Source of the DNA: Candidatus Stahliibacteriota bacterium
GTDB lineage: Bacteria > Hydrothermota > Tepidihabitantia > B3-TA06
Assembly (NCBI GenBank): GCA_030670165.1
Contig: DAOVCF010000057.1
Location: 1 to 10,301, forward strand
Reading direction: 5' to 3'
DNA: 10,301 nt
Of the stretch, positions 1-6,295 are shown one piece after another. The first letter of the stretch is position 1. Every line of letters starts with the position of its first letter. Position numbers and translations under genes: made by a program. The notes under the pieces were generated by a model that was not told the origin of the DNA, made no database searches, and saw only the letters and a program-made list of their open reading frames with translations.

Positions 1-743
1 GCCATCTCCATAGCCGCTCCGATTACGCCGCACTCGGTTGCATCGTGCATCGCGCCAACGCCCTCCTCACGCACCCCGAAGCTGGCCGCAGCCAGCGCGT
101 CGTCAACCGTACTCATCATGTTGAAGACCTTCCAGCCCCTGGCCGCGATCTCATCCCCCAGTTCTTTCTTGATCTTCTCATTGAAGAGCCTTGCAAAGAT
201 GCCTACAGCCTCGACCGCAGCGCTCTTGGTCATGCAGAGGATGTCACCCGGTGTGGCCATCTGAGGGGTGATGTAGGCATTCTCGTCGCCGACCGCGATG
301 AATGCCGCCCCCCCGACCATCGGGTAATCGGTGCCGGTGTATCGCGCTGTGTGTCCGCCGATGACCGCCGCACCGTATTTTTTCGACTCCCTGTCGAAGA
401 CTTTCCAGACCTTTGCAAATTGCTCCTCGGTGATGCTCATGGGCAGGTTGAAGTCCACCACCACGTAGGCTGGGGGCAGACCTGAAGTCGTGACGTCTGA
501 TGCAAGGATGTGCCAGGCGAACCACGCCGCCTCCTCCCACCCGTAAGGCGGAACGATGTAGATGGGATCGGTGGTCACCGCCATCACCTTGCCGGGTGCG
601 GTGCGGACTATTGATATGTCAACCCCGTGATGGGGACCGACAAGAACCTCGGGGCGTGAAGCACCCAGAGCAGGATAGATTACGGATTTGAAGAATTCAG
701 GTGATATCTTGCCTATGGTCGGAAACTTGGGTTCTTCGCTCAC
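1..743 (-). CDS. AIR-synthase-like protein (PurM/HypE/ThiL/SelD superfamily), 3' end cut off
   Basis: This frame is open from a GTG at 743-741 to the window edge, giving 247 codons without a stop, so the C-terminal part is missing. The start is set by a strong ribosome binding site, AAGGAGGA (mRNA sense, 754-747), just before the GTG. The protein begins SEEPKFPTIGKISPEFF and shows superfamily hallmarks in order: GPHHGVDIS, VTTDPIYIVPP, a W-HILASDVTTSG segment (the ASD-----G nucleotide-site signature), IGGHTARYTG and, near the edge, MHDATECGVIGA, which matches the MHDATEGGV motif opening the second domain of HypE and AIR-synthase-related proteins. These enzymes bind ATP at a dimer interface and phosphorylate or activate carboxamide- or formyl-type substrates. 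The substrate cannot be told here: HypE is recognised by a C-terminal Cys that lies outside the window, and no hyp genes are in view. The gene is monocistronic at its 5' side, with its own promoter. Confidence 0.85.
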   Translation of the reverse strand, partial: MSEEPKFPTIGKISPEFFKSVIYPALGASRPEVLVGPHHGVDISIVRTAPGKVMAVTTDPIYIVPPYGWEEAAWFAWHILASDVTTSGLPPAYVVVDFNLPMSITEEQFAKVWKVFDRESKKYGAAVIGGHTARYTGTDYPMVGGAAFIAVGDENAYITPQMATPGDILCMTKSAAVEAVGIFARLFNEKIKKELGDEIAARGWKVFNMMSTVDDALAAASFGVREEGVGAMHDATECGVIGAAMEM

Positions 744-789
744 GGGTCCTCCTTGTCTATAGAATAATCTCAACGATTACAGAGATTGA

Positions 790-817
790 ATTATAACCCT
801 TAGCCCATTCATGTCAA
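790..817 (-). promoter_or_regulatory. Consensus sigma-70-type promoter for the AIR-synthase-like gene
   Basis: On the minus strand TTGACA (817-812) and TATAAT (795-790) are separated by 16 bp, so both hexamers match the consensus exactly. Transcription would start near 783, leaving a leader of about 40 nt before the GTG at 743. This is seen directly; activity is inferred. Confidence 0.75.
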
Positions 818-830
818 AGAGTTAACGATT

Positions 831-897
831 TATCCACAGATTTCGCAGATGACGCATATCAAACCAAAATCCGTGAAATCTGCGTAATCTGCGGATA
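831..897. repeat. Imperfect inverted repeat downstream of thiD, possible terminator
   Basis: The left arm TATCCACAGATTTCGCAGAT (831-850) matches the reverse complement of the right arm (878-897) at 18 of 20 positions, around a 27-bp loop. The right arm ends one base after the thiD stop codon, so the minus-strand operon would transcribe it as a stem-loop. There is no clear U-tract, so a terminator role is only possible. The wording 'ATCC-CAGATT-CGCAGAT' resembles short repeats scattered through many bacterial genomes; copy number in this genome cannot be seen. Confidence 0.6.
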
Positions 898-898
898 G

Positions 899-1681
899 TT
901 ACTTCAAGTGATTGATTATGGGCGTACCCTCGCCGGCGTAGAGGAGGTCGGCCAGCTTGCGGTCTACGTAGGCTTCAGCGGAAGCAACGGCATCGGAAAG
1001 GGACGATCCCCGGGCAAGGTAGGCGGTTATCGCTGCGGAGAGCGCGCAGCCGGTGCCGTGCACCTCGCGAAAACCTCTCCTGGGCTTAACGAATCTGCGG
1101 GCATCGGTGCGGGTAAAGTAGAGGTCCACCACCTGATCCTCTTTAAGGTGACCACCCTTGATTAGCACCGCTTGGGCTCCAAGATCGAGCAATGAGCGCG
1201 CCGCACCCTCAAGGGAGCGGTTGTCAACGATGGTAATATCCAGAAGCGCCTCGACCTCAGGTATGTTGGGGGTGATCAGCACAGCACGGGGAATCACCTC
1301 TTTTCGGTAAAGCTCTATCATCTGGGGGGAAGCAAGCAGGAGACCTGAACCCGATTCAAAAATCGGATCGACCACGACAGGGAACGAAACCTTCTTGAGG
1401 AATTTAATTATCGCAGACAGCGCCTCGGTGGTCAAAAGGCCGGTCTTGGCCGCAGCAGGCGGACGGTCCTCCAAGAGACAGTTTATCTGTTCCGAGACCA
1501 GGGCAGGATCGACGGCTTTCGAGTAACGCATCCCGAACGAGGACTGAACTGTGATGGTGACGATGACCGACAGGCCGTGGACGCCCAGTTCGGTAAAGAC
1601 CTTTAGGTCTTCCTGGATACCCGCGCCTCCCGAAGGATCGGAGCCGGCTATGGTTAAAGCAAGTGGAGGTTTAGCGTTCAT
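899..1681 (-). CDS. thiD: Hydroxymethylpyrimidine/phosphomethylpyrimidine kinase
   Basis: This 260-residue cytosolic ribokinase-fold enzyme phosphorylates HMP and HMP-P with ATP to give HMP-PP, the pyrimidine half of thiamine. The length is typical. Visible motifs are AGSDPSGGAGIQ (12-23), which shapes the substrate pocket, Q46 in TITVQSSFG where the family has a substrate-contacting Gln, AKTG (78-81), VVVDPIFESGSG (102-113), ITPNIPEVEALL (136-147), VLIKGGH (172-178) and GTGCALSAAI (209-218), the anion hole with the conserved Cys212. The Gln-containing loop reads QSSFG rather than the more common QNT-GV, a mild divergence. The ATG overlaps the TGA of the upstream oxidoreductase gene as ATGA (1681-1678) and lacks a good ribosome binding site, so translational coupling is likely. 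It is the last gene of a three-gene operon. No other thiamine gene and no obvious TPP riboswitch are visible. Confidence 0.95.
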   Translation of the reverse strand: MNAKPPLALTIAGSDPSGGAGIQEDLKVFTELGVHGLSVIVTITVQSSFGMRYSKAVDPALVSEQINCLLEDRPPAAAKTGLLTTEALSAIIKFLKKVSFPVVVDPIFESGSGLLLASPQMIELYRKEVIPRAVLITPNIPEVEALLDITIVDNRSLEGAARSLLDLGAQAVLIKGGHLKEDQVVDLYFTRTDARRFVKPRRGFREVHGTGCALSAAITAYLARGSSLSDAVASAEAYVDRKLADLLYAGEGTPIINHLK

Positions 1682-3477
1682 GATGAGCGTTTATCCAAGG
1701 ACACGTATCCTTTCTGCTTGCCTCTCTTGTAGGCAAACCCTATGTTGTACCGCTGACAGCGAAGGCATCGCTTTGCTTCTTCCTGATCTGATTCTCCGGC
1801 CAATCCGCACATGGTCTCTACGTAAAGACCCGGATTCTTGTAATTGGTTTGTTCTTTGACCCGTGATTTGACCACAGGCTTTTTCTCGGTCCATGCGGCA
1901 CCCCCAAGCTTCTCAAGCCCGAAGTCAGGATCGAACTCGCCTAGCTTTTCAAAGAACCGGCCCAGGAATCGCGGTCTTAAGAAGAAATCTACGGCCCGGG
2001 CCGCCTTACGTCCGTCGGCCACCGCCTCGACAACCGTCCGAGGGCCGCGAACAGCGTCGCCTCCTGCAAAGAGCTTACGGCGAGGGATTCGGAGGTTGCG
2101 ATTTACCTTGATCCTGCCGTCCACATCCACTGGAAGACCAAGATGTTCCATAAACTCCAGGTCGGGCTCCTGGCCCACCGCCACTATCACCGCCTCGACC
2201 TCCTCTACCCACTCTCTGCCCTCAACCGATTCGAGTACCGAGCGCCGTCCTTTCCCATGATCTCTAAGCCTCATGCGTGCGAAGCGAACCTTGTTAACCC
2301 CCTCCTTCCCCTCAAACCTCAATGGAGCGGCCAGGAACTCGAACCTCACCCCTTCCTTCTCGGCCTCTTCGATTTCACCAGGATAGGCAGGCATATGCTC
2401 CCGCGTGCGGCGGTAGAAGACTGTAACCTTCTTAGCGCCGAGCCTCAACGCGGTCCGTGCCGAATCAACCGCGGTGTTGCCCCCGCCAAGTACCGCAACG
2501 TGGCCGGAGAAGGAATACTTTGAGGAGTTCGTACAGACATCGCGCAGAAACACAAGACCTTGGAGCACACCTTTGAGGTCTTCCCCTTCTATCATCAAAG
2601 GCCTGGGTTTAGCAGCTCCTAATGCGAGATACACAGCATCGTATGAGCGCTCAAGTTCCGCAAGATCAAGATTGGAACCCAGAACTTTGCCACCTGTGAA
2701 CCGTATACCCTCGCTTGATGAAATGATAAAGTCTATGTCTCTCTTAAGGGCTTCGCGCGGAAGGCGGAAACAAGGAATGGCCACTAAAAGCAGGCCACCG
2801 GGCTGATCCTCATGATCGAATATGTCAACAGAATAACCTCGCTTTGCAAGGAAATAGGTGCAACTGAGGCCCGATGCACCCGCTCCAACAACCGCCACCT
2901 TTTGAGGATGTCTGAGTGTAAATTTGACAGCAGGGAGTTCATGCTCTGTAGCGCTGCGCTTGAGTGCCCGGATGGCCACAGGTTCTTCTATCCTTGTTCT
3001 GGTACATACCTCCTCGCAAGGTGCAGGACATATCCTGCCCAGGACAGCAGCGAGTGGAGCGTGCTCACGAATCAGCTCAAGCGCTTCGGCATAACGGCCA
3101 GCTGCGACCAGCGCTACATAGTCTGAAACGTTTATATCCGCAGGGCAGTCACGCCTGCACGGGGCGGTCTGGAGCCGTGTGCCGCGGTAGGCGTCATAGA
3201 CAACAAGCAGATAGTAAAGTCCAAATGTAACACCCCATAACAACCAGATGAGCCACGTTAAATTCGTAAGTTCGTTCTGGATCACCACTGTCCGTATCAT
3301 GCTCAAAGGGAAGAGCACGAAACCCGCATCCAGGATCAGGGCCGCGATACCTATACCTATTCTTCTACCAACAAACTGACCTAAACCTGGAAGAATGAGG
3401 GAAAGTATAAGTGCTGTGAGTCTCTTTTTACGCTCCCTGTCCCTTCGCTCGGCAACACTCATCACGTTAGAAGCCAT
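1678..3477 (-). CDS. Membrane-anchored GltD-like FAD/NAD(P) Fe-S oxidoreductase
   Basis: This 599-residue protein appears to be a fusion. Residues 1-100 hold a basic N-terminus and about three transmembrane segments (near 20-37, 42-60 and 74-95), the first with a PGLGQ motif like that of TM2-type small membrane domains. Residues 105-500 resemble the glutamate synthase small subunit / DPYD-type flavoprotein: C-RRD-CPADINVSDYV, then GRICPAPCEEVC (Fe-S ligands C107, C111, C150, C154, C158), an FAD site VAVVGAGASGLS (194-205), an NAD(P) site VAVLGGGNTAVDSA (327-340), YRRTREHMPA, and a second FAD motif LFAGGDAVRGP (469-479). The C-terminus carries EAKRCLRC (567-574). It likely passes electrons between NAD(P)H and a redox partner at the cytosolic membrane face; partner and substrate are unknown. 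True GltD would sit beside gltB, which is not in view. The start at 3477 overlaps the upstream gene by 11 bp; Met6 is an alternative with no better ribosome binding site. Confidence 0.88.
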   Translation of the reverse strand: MASNVMSVAERRDRERKKRLTALILSLILPGLGQFVGRRIGIGIAALILDAGFVLFPLSMIRTVVIQNELTNLTWLIWLLWGVTFGLYYLLVVYDAYRGTRLQTAPCRRDCPADINVSDYVALVAAGRYAEALELIREHAPLAAVLGRICPAPCEEVCTRTRIEEPVAIRALKRSATEHELPAVKFTLRHPQKVAVVGAGASGLSCTYFLAKRGYSVDIFDHEDQPGGLLLVAIPCFRLPREALKRDIDFIISSSEGIRFTGGKVLGSNLDLAELERSYDAVYLALGAAKPRPLMIEGEDLKGVLQGLVFLRDVCTNSSKYSFSGHVAVLGGGNTAVDSARTALRLGAKKVTVFYRRTREHMPAYPGEIEEAEKEGVRFEFLAAPLRFEGKEGVNKVRFARMRLRDHGKGRRSVLESVEGREWVEEVEAVIVAVGQEPDLEFMEHLGLPVDVDGRIKVNRNLRIPRRKLFAGGDAVRGPRTVVEAVADGRKAARAVDFFLRPRFLGRFFEKLGEFDPDFGLEKLGGAAWTEKKPVVKSRVKEQTNYKNPGLYVETMCGLAGESDQEEAKRCLRCQRYNIGFAYKRGKQKGYVSLDKRSS

Positions 3478-5005
3478 AGCTCAAGCCTGCCCCTGCGCTC
3501 AGGTAGTTGAATATCCCAAGATCGGGCACGTCCGGATCGATCGCCGCGGCGTAACTCCCAAAGAGTGCGGTTGTCGTGTTTGCACGGATTGAAAGATCAA
3601 GCTCCACACCCTGCCATTCAAGCGTAGTGGATAGACCGAAGAATAACCCGGGTATGGTGTAGATAGGCACCTCTTCTATCTTCGTTACGCGGTAGAAGAT
3701 AGCCTGACTGAAGCGAACAGGTACCTTCCAGTTGTACCCGAAACCTGTCCCGAAGAATAATCCGCTGGTTCCATGTCCCCATGTTCCTGAAGTAGCGAAA
3801 CTTGCATCAATAATCCAATCCCCAGGTGTTACTTGAATCCCTGCACGGAGAGAAGTTTGCGGGGGCAGGGTAAGCAACTCTCTCCTCTCCCCTTCAGTAA
3901 CTTGAAGATCATCGTAGCCCAGCACCACGGTCATCTCACCTTTGAGAATCCTTGCGTCACCGTCCACCTCGAGGTTCTGGGTGTTTAGCTCGATAACCCG
4001 AGGCAGTCCCCCTCTTCTGCTTCGCCCGATCCTCGTGCGCAGTATGTTCGCGCCCAGGCTCTGCTGCAAGGAAAAACCCCAACTCAGCAAATCCCCGGGC
4101 CTCTCGATACCCAACACCACCCCGAGTTCATTCCCAACCAGGGTAGAAGAGTATCTGTTGGAGTATATCTCGCCCCCTTCAACTACCGCTGAAATAGCCA
4201 CCCCCACGTCCCATTCGTCGGATTCAGAGTAGACACTCGCACCGGTTGGCTTCAACACAGGGGTAAGGGTATCAGTATAGTCAATCCAGCCATTGAAGGT
4301 GTTCCAACGAAAAGCGAGACCGTAGTTTATCCCTTTGTCCTCGGTGGCAAGGATAAGATAGAAAGGCGTTGCCCTGAGTCGGGTTAGGCCCTCAATCGCA
4401 ATCAACCCGCCTCCTTCTCCCTTCAGGTCTATGAGTATAGGGATAGTAGTTTCTTCCTCCTGGCCGGGCAGATCGGCTTCGGTAAGGGTGTCGTGCAACG
4501 AGTATGCGGCGCTGAAGGTAACTTCTGCACGGGCAAAAATATCCCCATTGAAGCGGTCACCCTCTACGTAGACAAAACCCACAACCACCTCACCCATCCT
4601 TACAGCAGCACCGCCGAGGTATATCCCGCTTGCCTCCTGGGCGTATAAAGATATCGGCAACTCCACCTTTCCCACGTAGGGTATATCGGAGCTCAAGGTA
4701 AACTCCACCCCGCCGGTGCGGCCGAGGCCCGCGGCAACGGCGCCTGCGGCTGTTTTAACCGATGCAAGCCCGGCAGGATTGGTAACCGCGCCGCGTATGC
4801 CCGAAGCAGAAGCTGGATTCTGGTAATCATAGTTCAAAAGATAAAGATATGGATCGACGTAGTTGTAGGAAAGCACCCCTTCAACGCAGGCAAATCCCTG
4901 AAACGAGAAGGCCGTATCCCCCACTATCTGCCCTGCAAGGGTCATCAATAAAAAAGTCCACCCCATTTGTATGATTATAAAACACATACCCCACAAGTCA
5001 ACCAC
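3467..5005 (-). CDS. Putative outer-membrane beta-barrel protein, NPAGLA type
   Basis: I place the start at the GTG 5005-5003, because AGGAGG lies 6 bases upstream; this gives 512 residues. The frame stays open to an ATG at 5173, but that ATG and the one at 5065 lack a ribosome binding site. The N-terminus (about residues 8-25, MCFIIIQMGWTFLLMTLAG) is a hydrophobic signal-peptide core, although it lacks the usual lysines before it. The mature part has AVTNPAGLASV (near residue 76), the motif of PorV/FadL-like barrels, then many alternating strand-like stretches ending in Gly or Thr turns (for example YGLAFRWNTFNGWIDYTD), and it ends in Phe (GAGLSYGF), as barrel substrates of BamA usually do. 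The cargo or role is not recognisable; I infer an integral outer-membrane protein from the overall pattern. It is the first gene of the minus-strand operon, and its stop lies inside the next gene. Confidence 0.75.
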   Translation of the reverse strand: MVDLWGMCFIIIQMGWTFLLMTLAGQIVGDTAFSFQGFACVEGVLSYNYVDPYLYLLNYDYQNPASASGIRGAVTNPAGLASVKTAAGAVAAGLGRTGGVEFTLSSDIPYVGKVELPISLYAQEASGIYLGGAAVRMGEVVVGFVYVEGDRFNGDIFARAEVTFSAAYSLHDTLTEADLPGQEEETTIPILIDLKGEGGGLIAIEGLTRLRATPFYLILATEDKGINYGLAFRWNTFNGWIDYTDTLTPVLKPTGASVYSESDEWDVGVAISAVVEGGEIYSNRYSSTLVGNELGVVLGIERPGDLLSWGFSLQQSLGANILRTRIGRSRRGGLPRVIELNTQNLEVDGDARILKGEMTVVLGYDDLQVTEGERRELLTLPPQTSLRAGIQVTPGDWIIDASFATSGTWGHGTSGLFFGTGFGYNWKVPVRFSQAIFYRVTKIEEVPIYTIPGLFFGLSTTLEWQGVELDLSIRANTTTALFGSYAAAIDPDVPDLGIFNYLSAGAGLSYGF

Positions 5006-5011
5006 CTTAGT

Positions 5012-5036
5012 CCTCCTTTTCTCCTTCGGAGAAAAG
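5012..5036 (-). promoter_or_regulatory. Hairpin overlapping the ribosome binding site of the outer-membrane protein gene
   Basis: In mRNA sense CUUUUCUCC (5036-5028) pairs perfectly over 9 bp with GGAGAAAAG (5024-5016) around a three-base GAA loop. The ribosome binding site AGGAGG (5017-5012) begins inside the last two bases of the stem, and the left arm is itself pyrimidine-rich and complementary to a Shine-Dalgarno sequence. The stem could limit ribosome access, or offer a decoy GGAG. The structure is seen; the regulation is inferred. Confidence 0.5.
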
Positions 5037-5126
5037 ATCGGAGAGGACACTACAGAAATATCCATGGTCAATGCATCGTTATCTGGTAGCAAGAGATTGA
5101 GATCGTCAAGCAGGAAAACAGGAAAG

Positions 5127-5156
5127 CTGCTTGCGGAACCAGAGTTCCGTAAGCAG
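5127..5156. repeat. 13-bp stem hairpin in the divergent control region
   Basis: The arms CTGCTTGCGGAAC (5127-5139) and GTTCCGTAAGCAG (5144-5156) are complementary except for one position, which is a G-U wobble in plus-strand RNA and an A-C mismatch in minus-strand RNA. The loop is CAGA. The hairpin sits 10 bp upstream of the holA -35 box and would be in the leader of the minus-strand operon if that promoter lies further upstream. It has no U-tract. It could be an operator or a leader element. Confidence 0.5.
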
Positions 5157-5166
5157 ATCAGGGCGG

Positions 5167-5195
5167 TTGACATAAGTGGTCTAACTAAATATCAT
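5167..5195 (+). promoter_or_regulatory. holA promoter, giving a leaderless or near-leaderless mRNA
   Basis: TTGACA (5167-5172) matches the -35 consensus exactly. TATCAT (5190-5195) matches the -10 box at 5 of 6 positions, and the spacer is the optimal 17 bp. Only five bases separate the -10 box from the ATG at 5201, so the expected start of transcription falls on or next to the start codon. This agrees with the absence of a ribosome binding site. Confidence 0.7.
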
Positions 5196-5200
5196 TACAG

Positions 5201-6295
5201 ATGCGCATCACGAGAGAAGAGCTAATTAAGCGTATCAAGGCGCGGGATTTAGCGGGAGGTTTGCTTTGCTACGGCCAGGAGGTGTTCTTTCATCAGCAGA
5301 TCCTTGACCTGCTTCGTGAGACCTACGCCGACGCAGGCGGTTGGGGATACGAGGTTGTGGATGCCGCATATCTTGATCCTGCCCAGCTACTGGCGTCGGC
5401 TGGAACCCTTTCGTTCGGAGGAGGAACTAAGGCAACGGTTGTTCGCTCGGCGCACAAGCTTAAGAAAGATCAGCTCCAGGCGCTGGAGCGGGTCGCCGCA
5501 CATCCGGAAAAGGAACGAGATGTGTTACGGGATGTGTCACGGGAGGCGTTACGCGATGTGTTACGGGTCGTGGTACTTATGGCTGAAAAAACACTGAAAT
5601 CCTCAGATAACCTCTTGGAATGGGCTAAGAAGCAAAAAGTGACCATCTGTCAACTGACTTCGCCCAAGCCCAGTGAATTGGCATCGTGGCTGAAAACCCA
5701 GGTCTCGTCCAGGGGATTCTCGCTGGACGATAGGACCGTAGATTTCATGGTCGATCTATCCGCGGGCAATCTGATGGCGCTCTCACAGATGTTTGCCAAG
5801 CTCGATCTCTTCAGAGGAGAAAAGAAGCGGATAGGACTTAAGGAAGTTGAGGATCTTCTGCACGACTCGTTCGAGAAGGGGGTTTATGATTGTGTCAGGG
5901 CGGTGTTTGTCAGAGATCGGAATAAGGCATCAAGAGAATTGCATCGTGTGTTGCGTTTCGATCCCAGGGAAGGGATACTGCAGATCGTTCGCACCCTCTC
6001 AAGGGAAGCGTTTGCCCTTCTAAAGTATGAAGAGCTTCGGGCAAAAGGAGCTTCGCAGGATGAGATAGCAAAAGAACTGAGGCTGGTAGAAAAAAAGTGG
6101 CTTTTAGAGCGAGAGTATCCTGAAAGGGCCCGAAAATGGCCTAAGGAGAGATTGCATCGGTTTCTTATGCGTTTGGCGGAGGTTGACTTGGCAGTTCGCA
6201 CCACTGGCCGCGATGCAGAGGCGATGCTCGAGCAGATTGTTATCGGAAATCTCGCACCTACAAGTATTGAGGAGTTTGATGAAGTATTCTTATAA
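5201..6295 (+). CDS. holA: DNA polymerase III delta subunit
   Basis: This 364-residue protein is the delta subunit of the clamp loader, which opens the beta sliding clamp. The family is recognised from overall pattern: an N-terminal LLCYGQEVFFHQQILDLLRE (21-40), the counterpart of the 'LYGxE-FL' start of the AAA+-like domain that has lost its P-loop, then VVDAAYLDPAQLLASAGTLSFGGGTKATVV (50s-80), the expected 'clamp-contact then small-residue' order, VVLMAEKTLKSSDNL, TSPKPSELASWLKTQVSSRGF, DLSAGNLMALSQMFAKLDL, and a C-terminal helical collar with LEQIVIGNL. It is slightly longer than the usual 320-345 residues, partly through a four-fold DVLR-like repeat at residues 107-122. There is no ribosome binding site before the ATG; a promoter with its -10 box 5 bp upstream suggests leaderless translation. 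The last 17 bp overlap leuS, so the two are co-transcribed. Confidence 0.87.
   Translation: MRITREELIKRIKARDLAGGLLCYGQEVFFHQQILDLLRETYADAGGWGYEVVDAAYLDPAQLLASAGTLSFGGGTKATVVRSAHKLKKDQLQALERVAAHPEKERDVLRDVSREALRDVLRVVVLMAEKTLKSSDNLLEWAKKQKVTICQLTSPKPSELASWLKTQVSSRGFSLDDRTVDFMVDLSAGNLMALSQMFAKLDLFRGEKKRIGLKEVEDLLHDSFEKGVYDCVRAVFVRDRNKASRELHRVLRFDPREGILQIVRTLSREAFALLKYEELRAKGASQDEIAKELRLVEKKWLLEREYPERARKWPKERLHRFLMRLAEVDLAVRTTGRDAEAMLEQIVIGNLAPTSIEEFDEVFL
5519..5566 (+). repeat. In-frame tandem repeat in holA, 4 x 12 bp
   Basis: Four consecutive 12-bp units, GATGTGTTACGG, GATGTGTCACGG, GAGGCGTTACGC and GATGTGTTACGG, encode DVLR-DVSR-EALR-DVLR. Units one and four are identical. The array lies in a connecting stretch just before the conserved VVVLMAEK strand, where other delta subunits usually have only a short loop. 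Confidence 0.85.

Noticed and set aside
45..485. Plus-strand reading frame of 146 residues
   Set aside because: It lies opposite the AIR-synthase-like gene, has no family resemblance and reads as the complement of a well-conserved coding sequence.
899..5005. True glutamate synthase or thiamine gene cluster
   Set aside because: There is no gltB-like large subunit and no other thi gene; only ThiD and a GltD-like flavoprotein are supported.
5016..5036. Intrinsic terminator on the plus strand
   Set aside because: The stem is followed by GATCGG rather than a T-tract, and no plus-strand gene ends there.
5006..5173. N-terminal extension of the outer-membrane protein to an ATG at 5173
   Set aside because: The extra 56 residues precede the signal-peptide-like segment, and neither 5173 nor 5065 has a ribosome binding site, whereas the GTG at 5005 has AGGAGG at good spacing. 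The KEKRRTK stretch just before the GTG would make a plausible signal n-region, so a small doubt remains.
4971..5225. Plus-strand reading frame of 84 residues across the divergent region
   Set aside because: It overlaps the 5' end of the outer-membrane protein gene antisense and runs into holA in another frame; no ribosome binding site or family match is visible.
6183..6278. Upstream extension of leuS
   Set aside because: The 32 extra residues overlap holA in another frame and are not LeuRS-like; the ATG at 6279 has GAGGAG and the typical LeuRS N-terminus.
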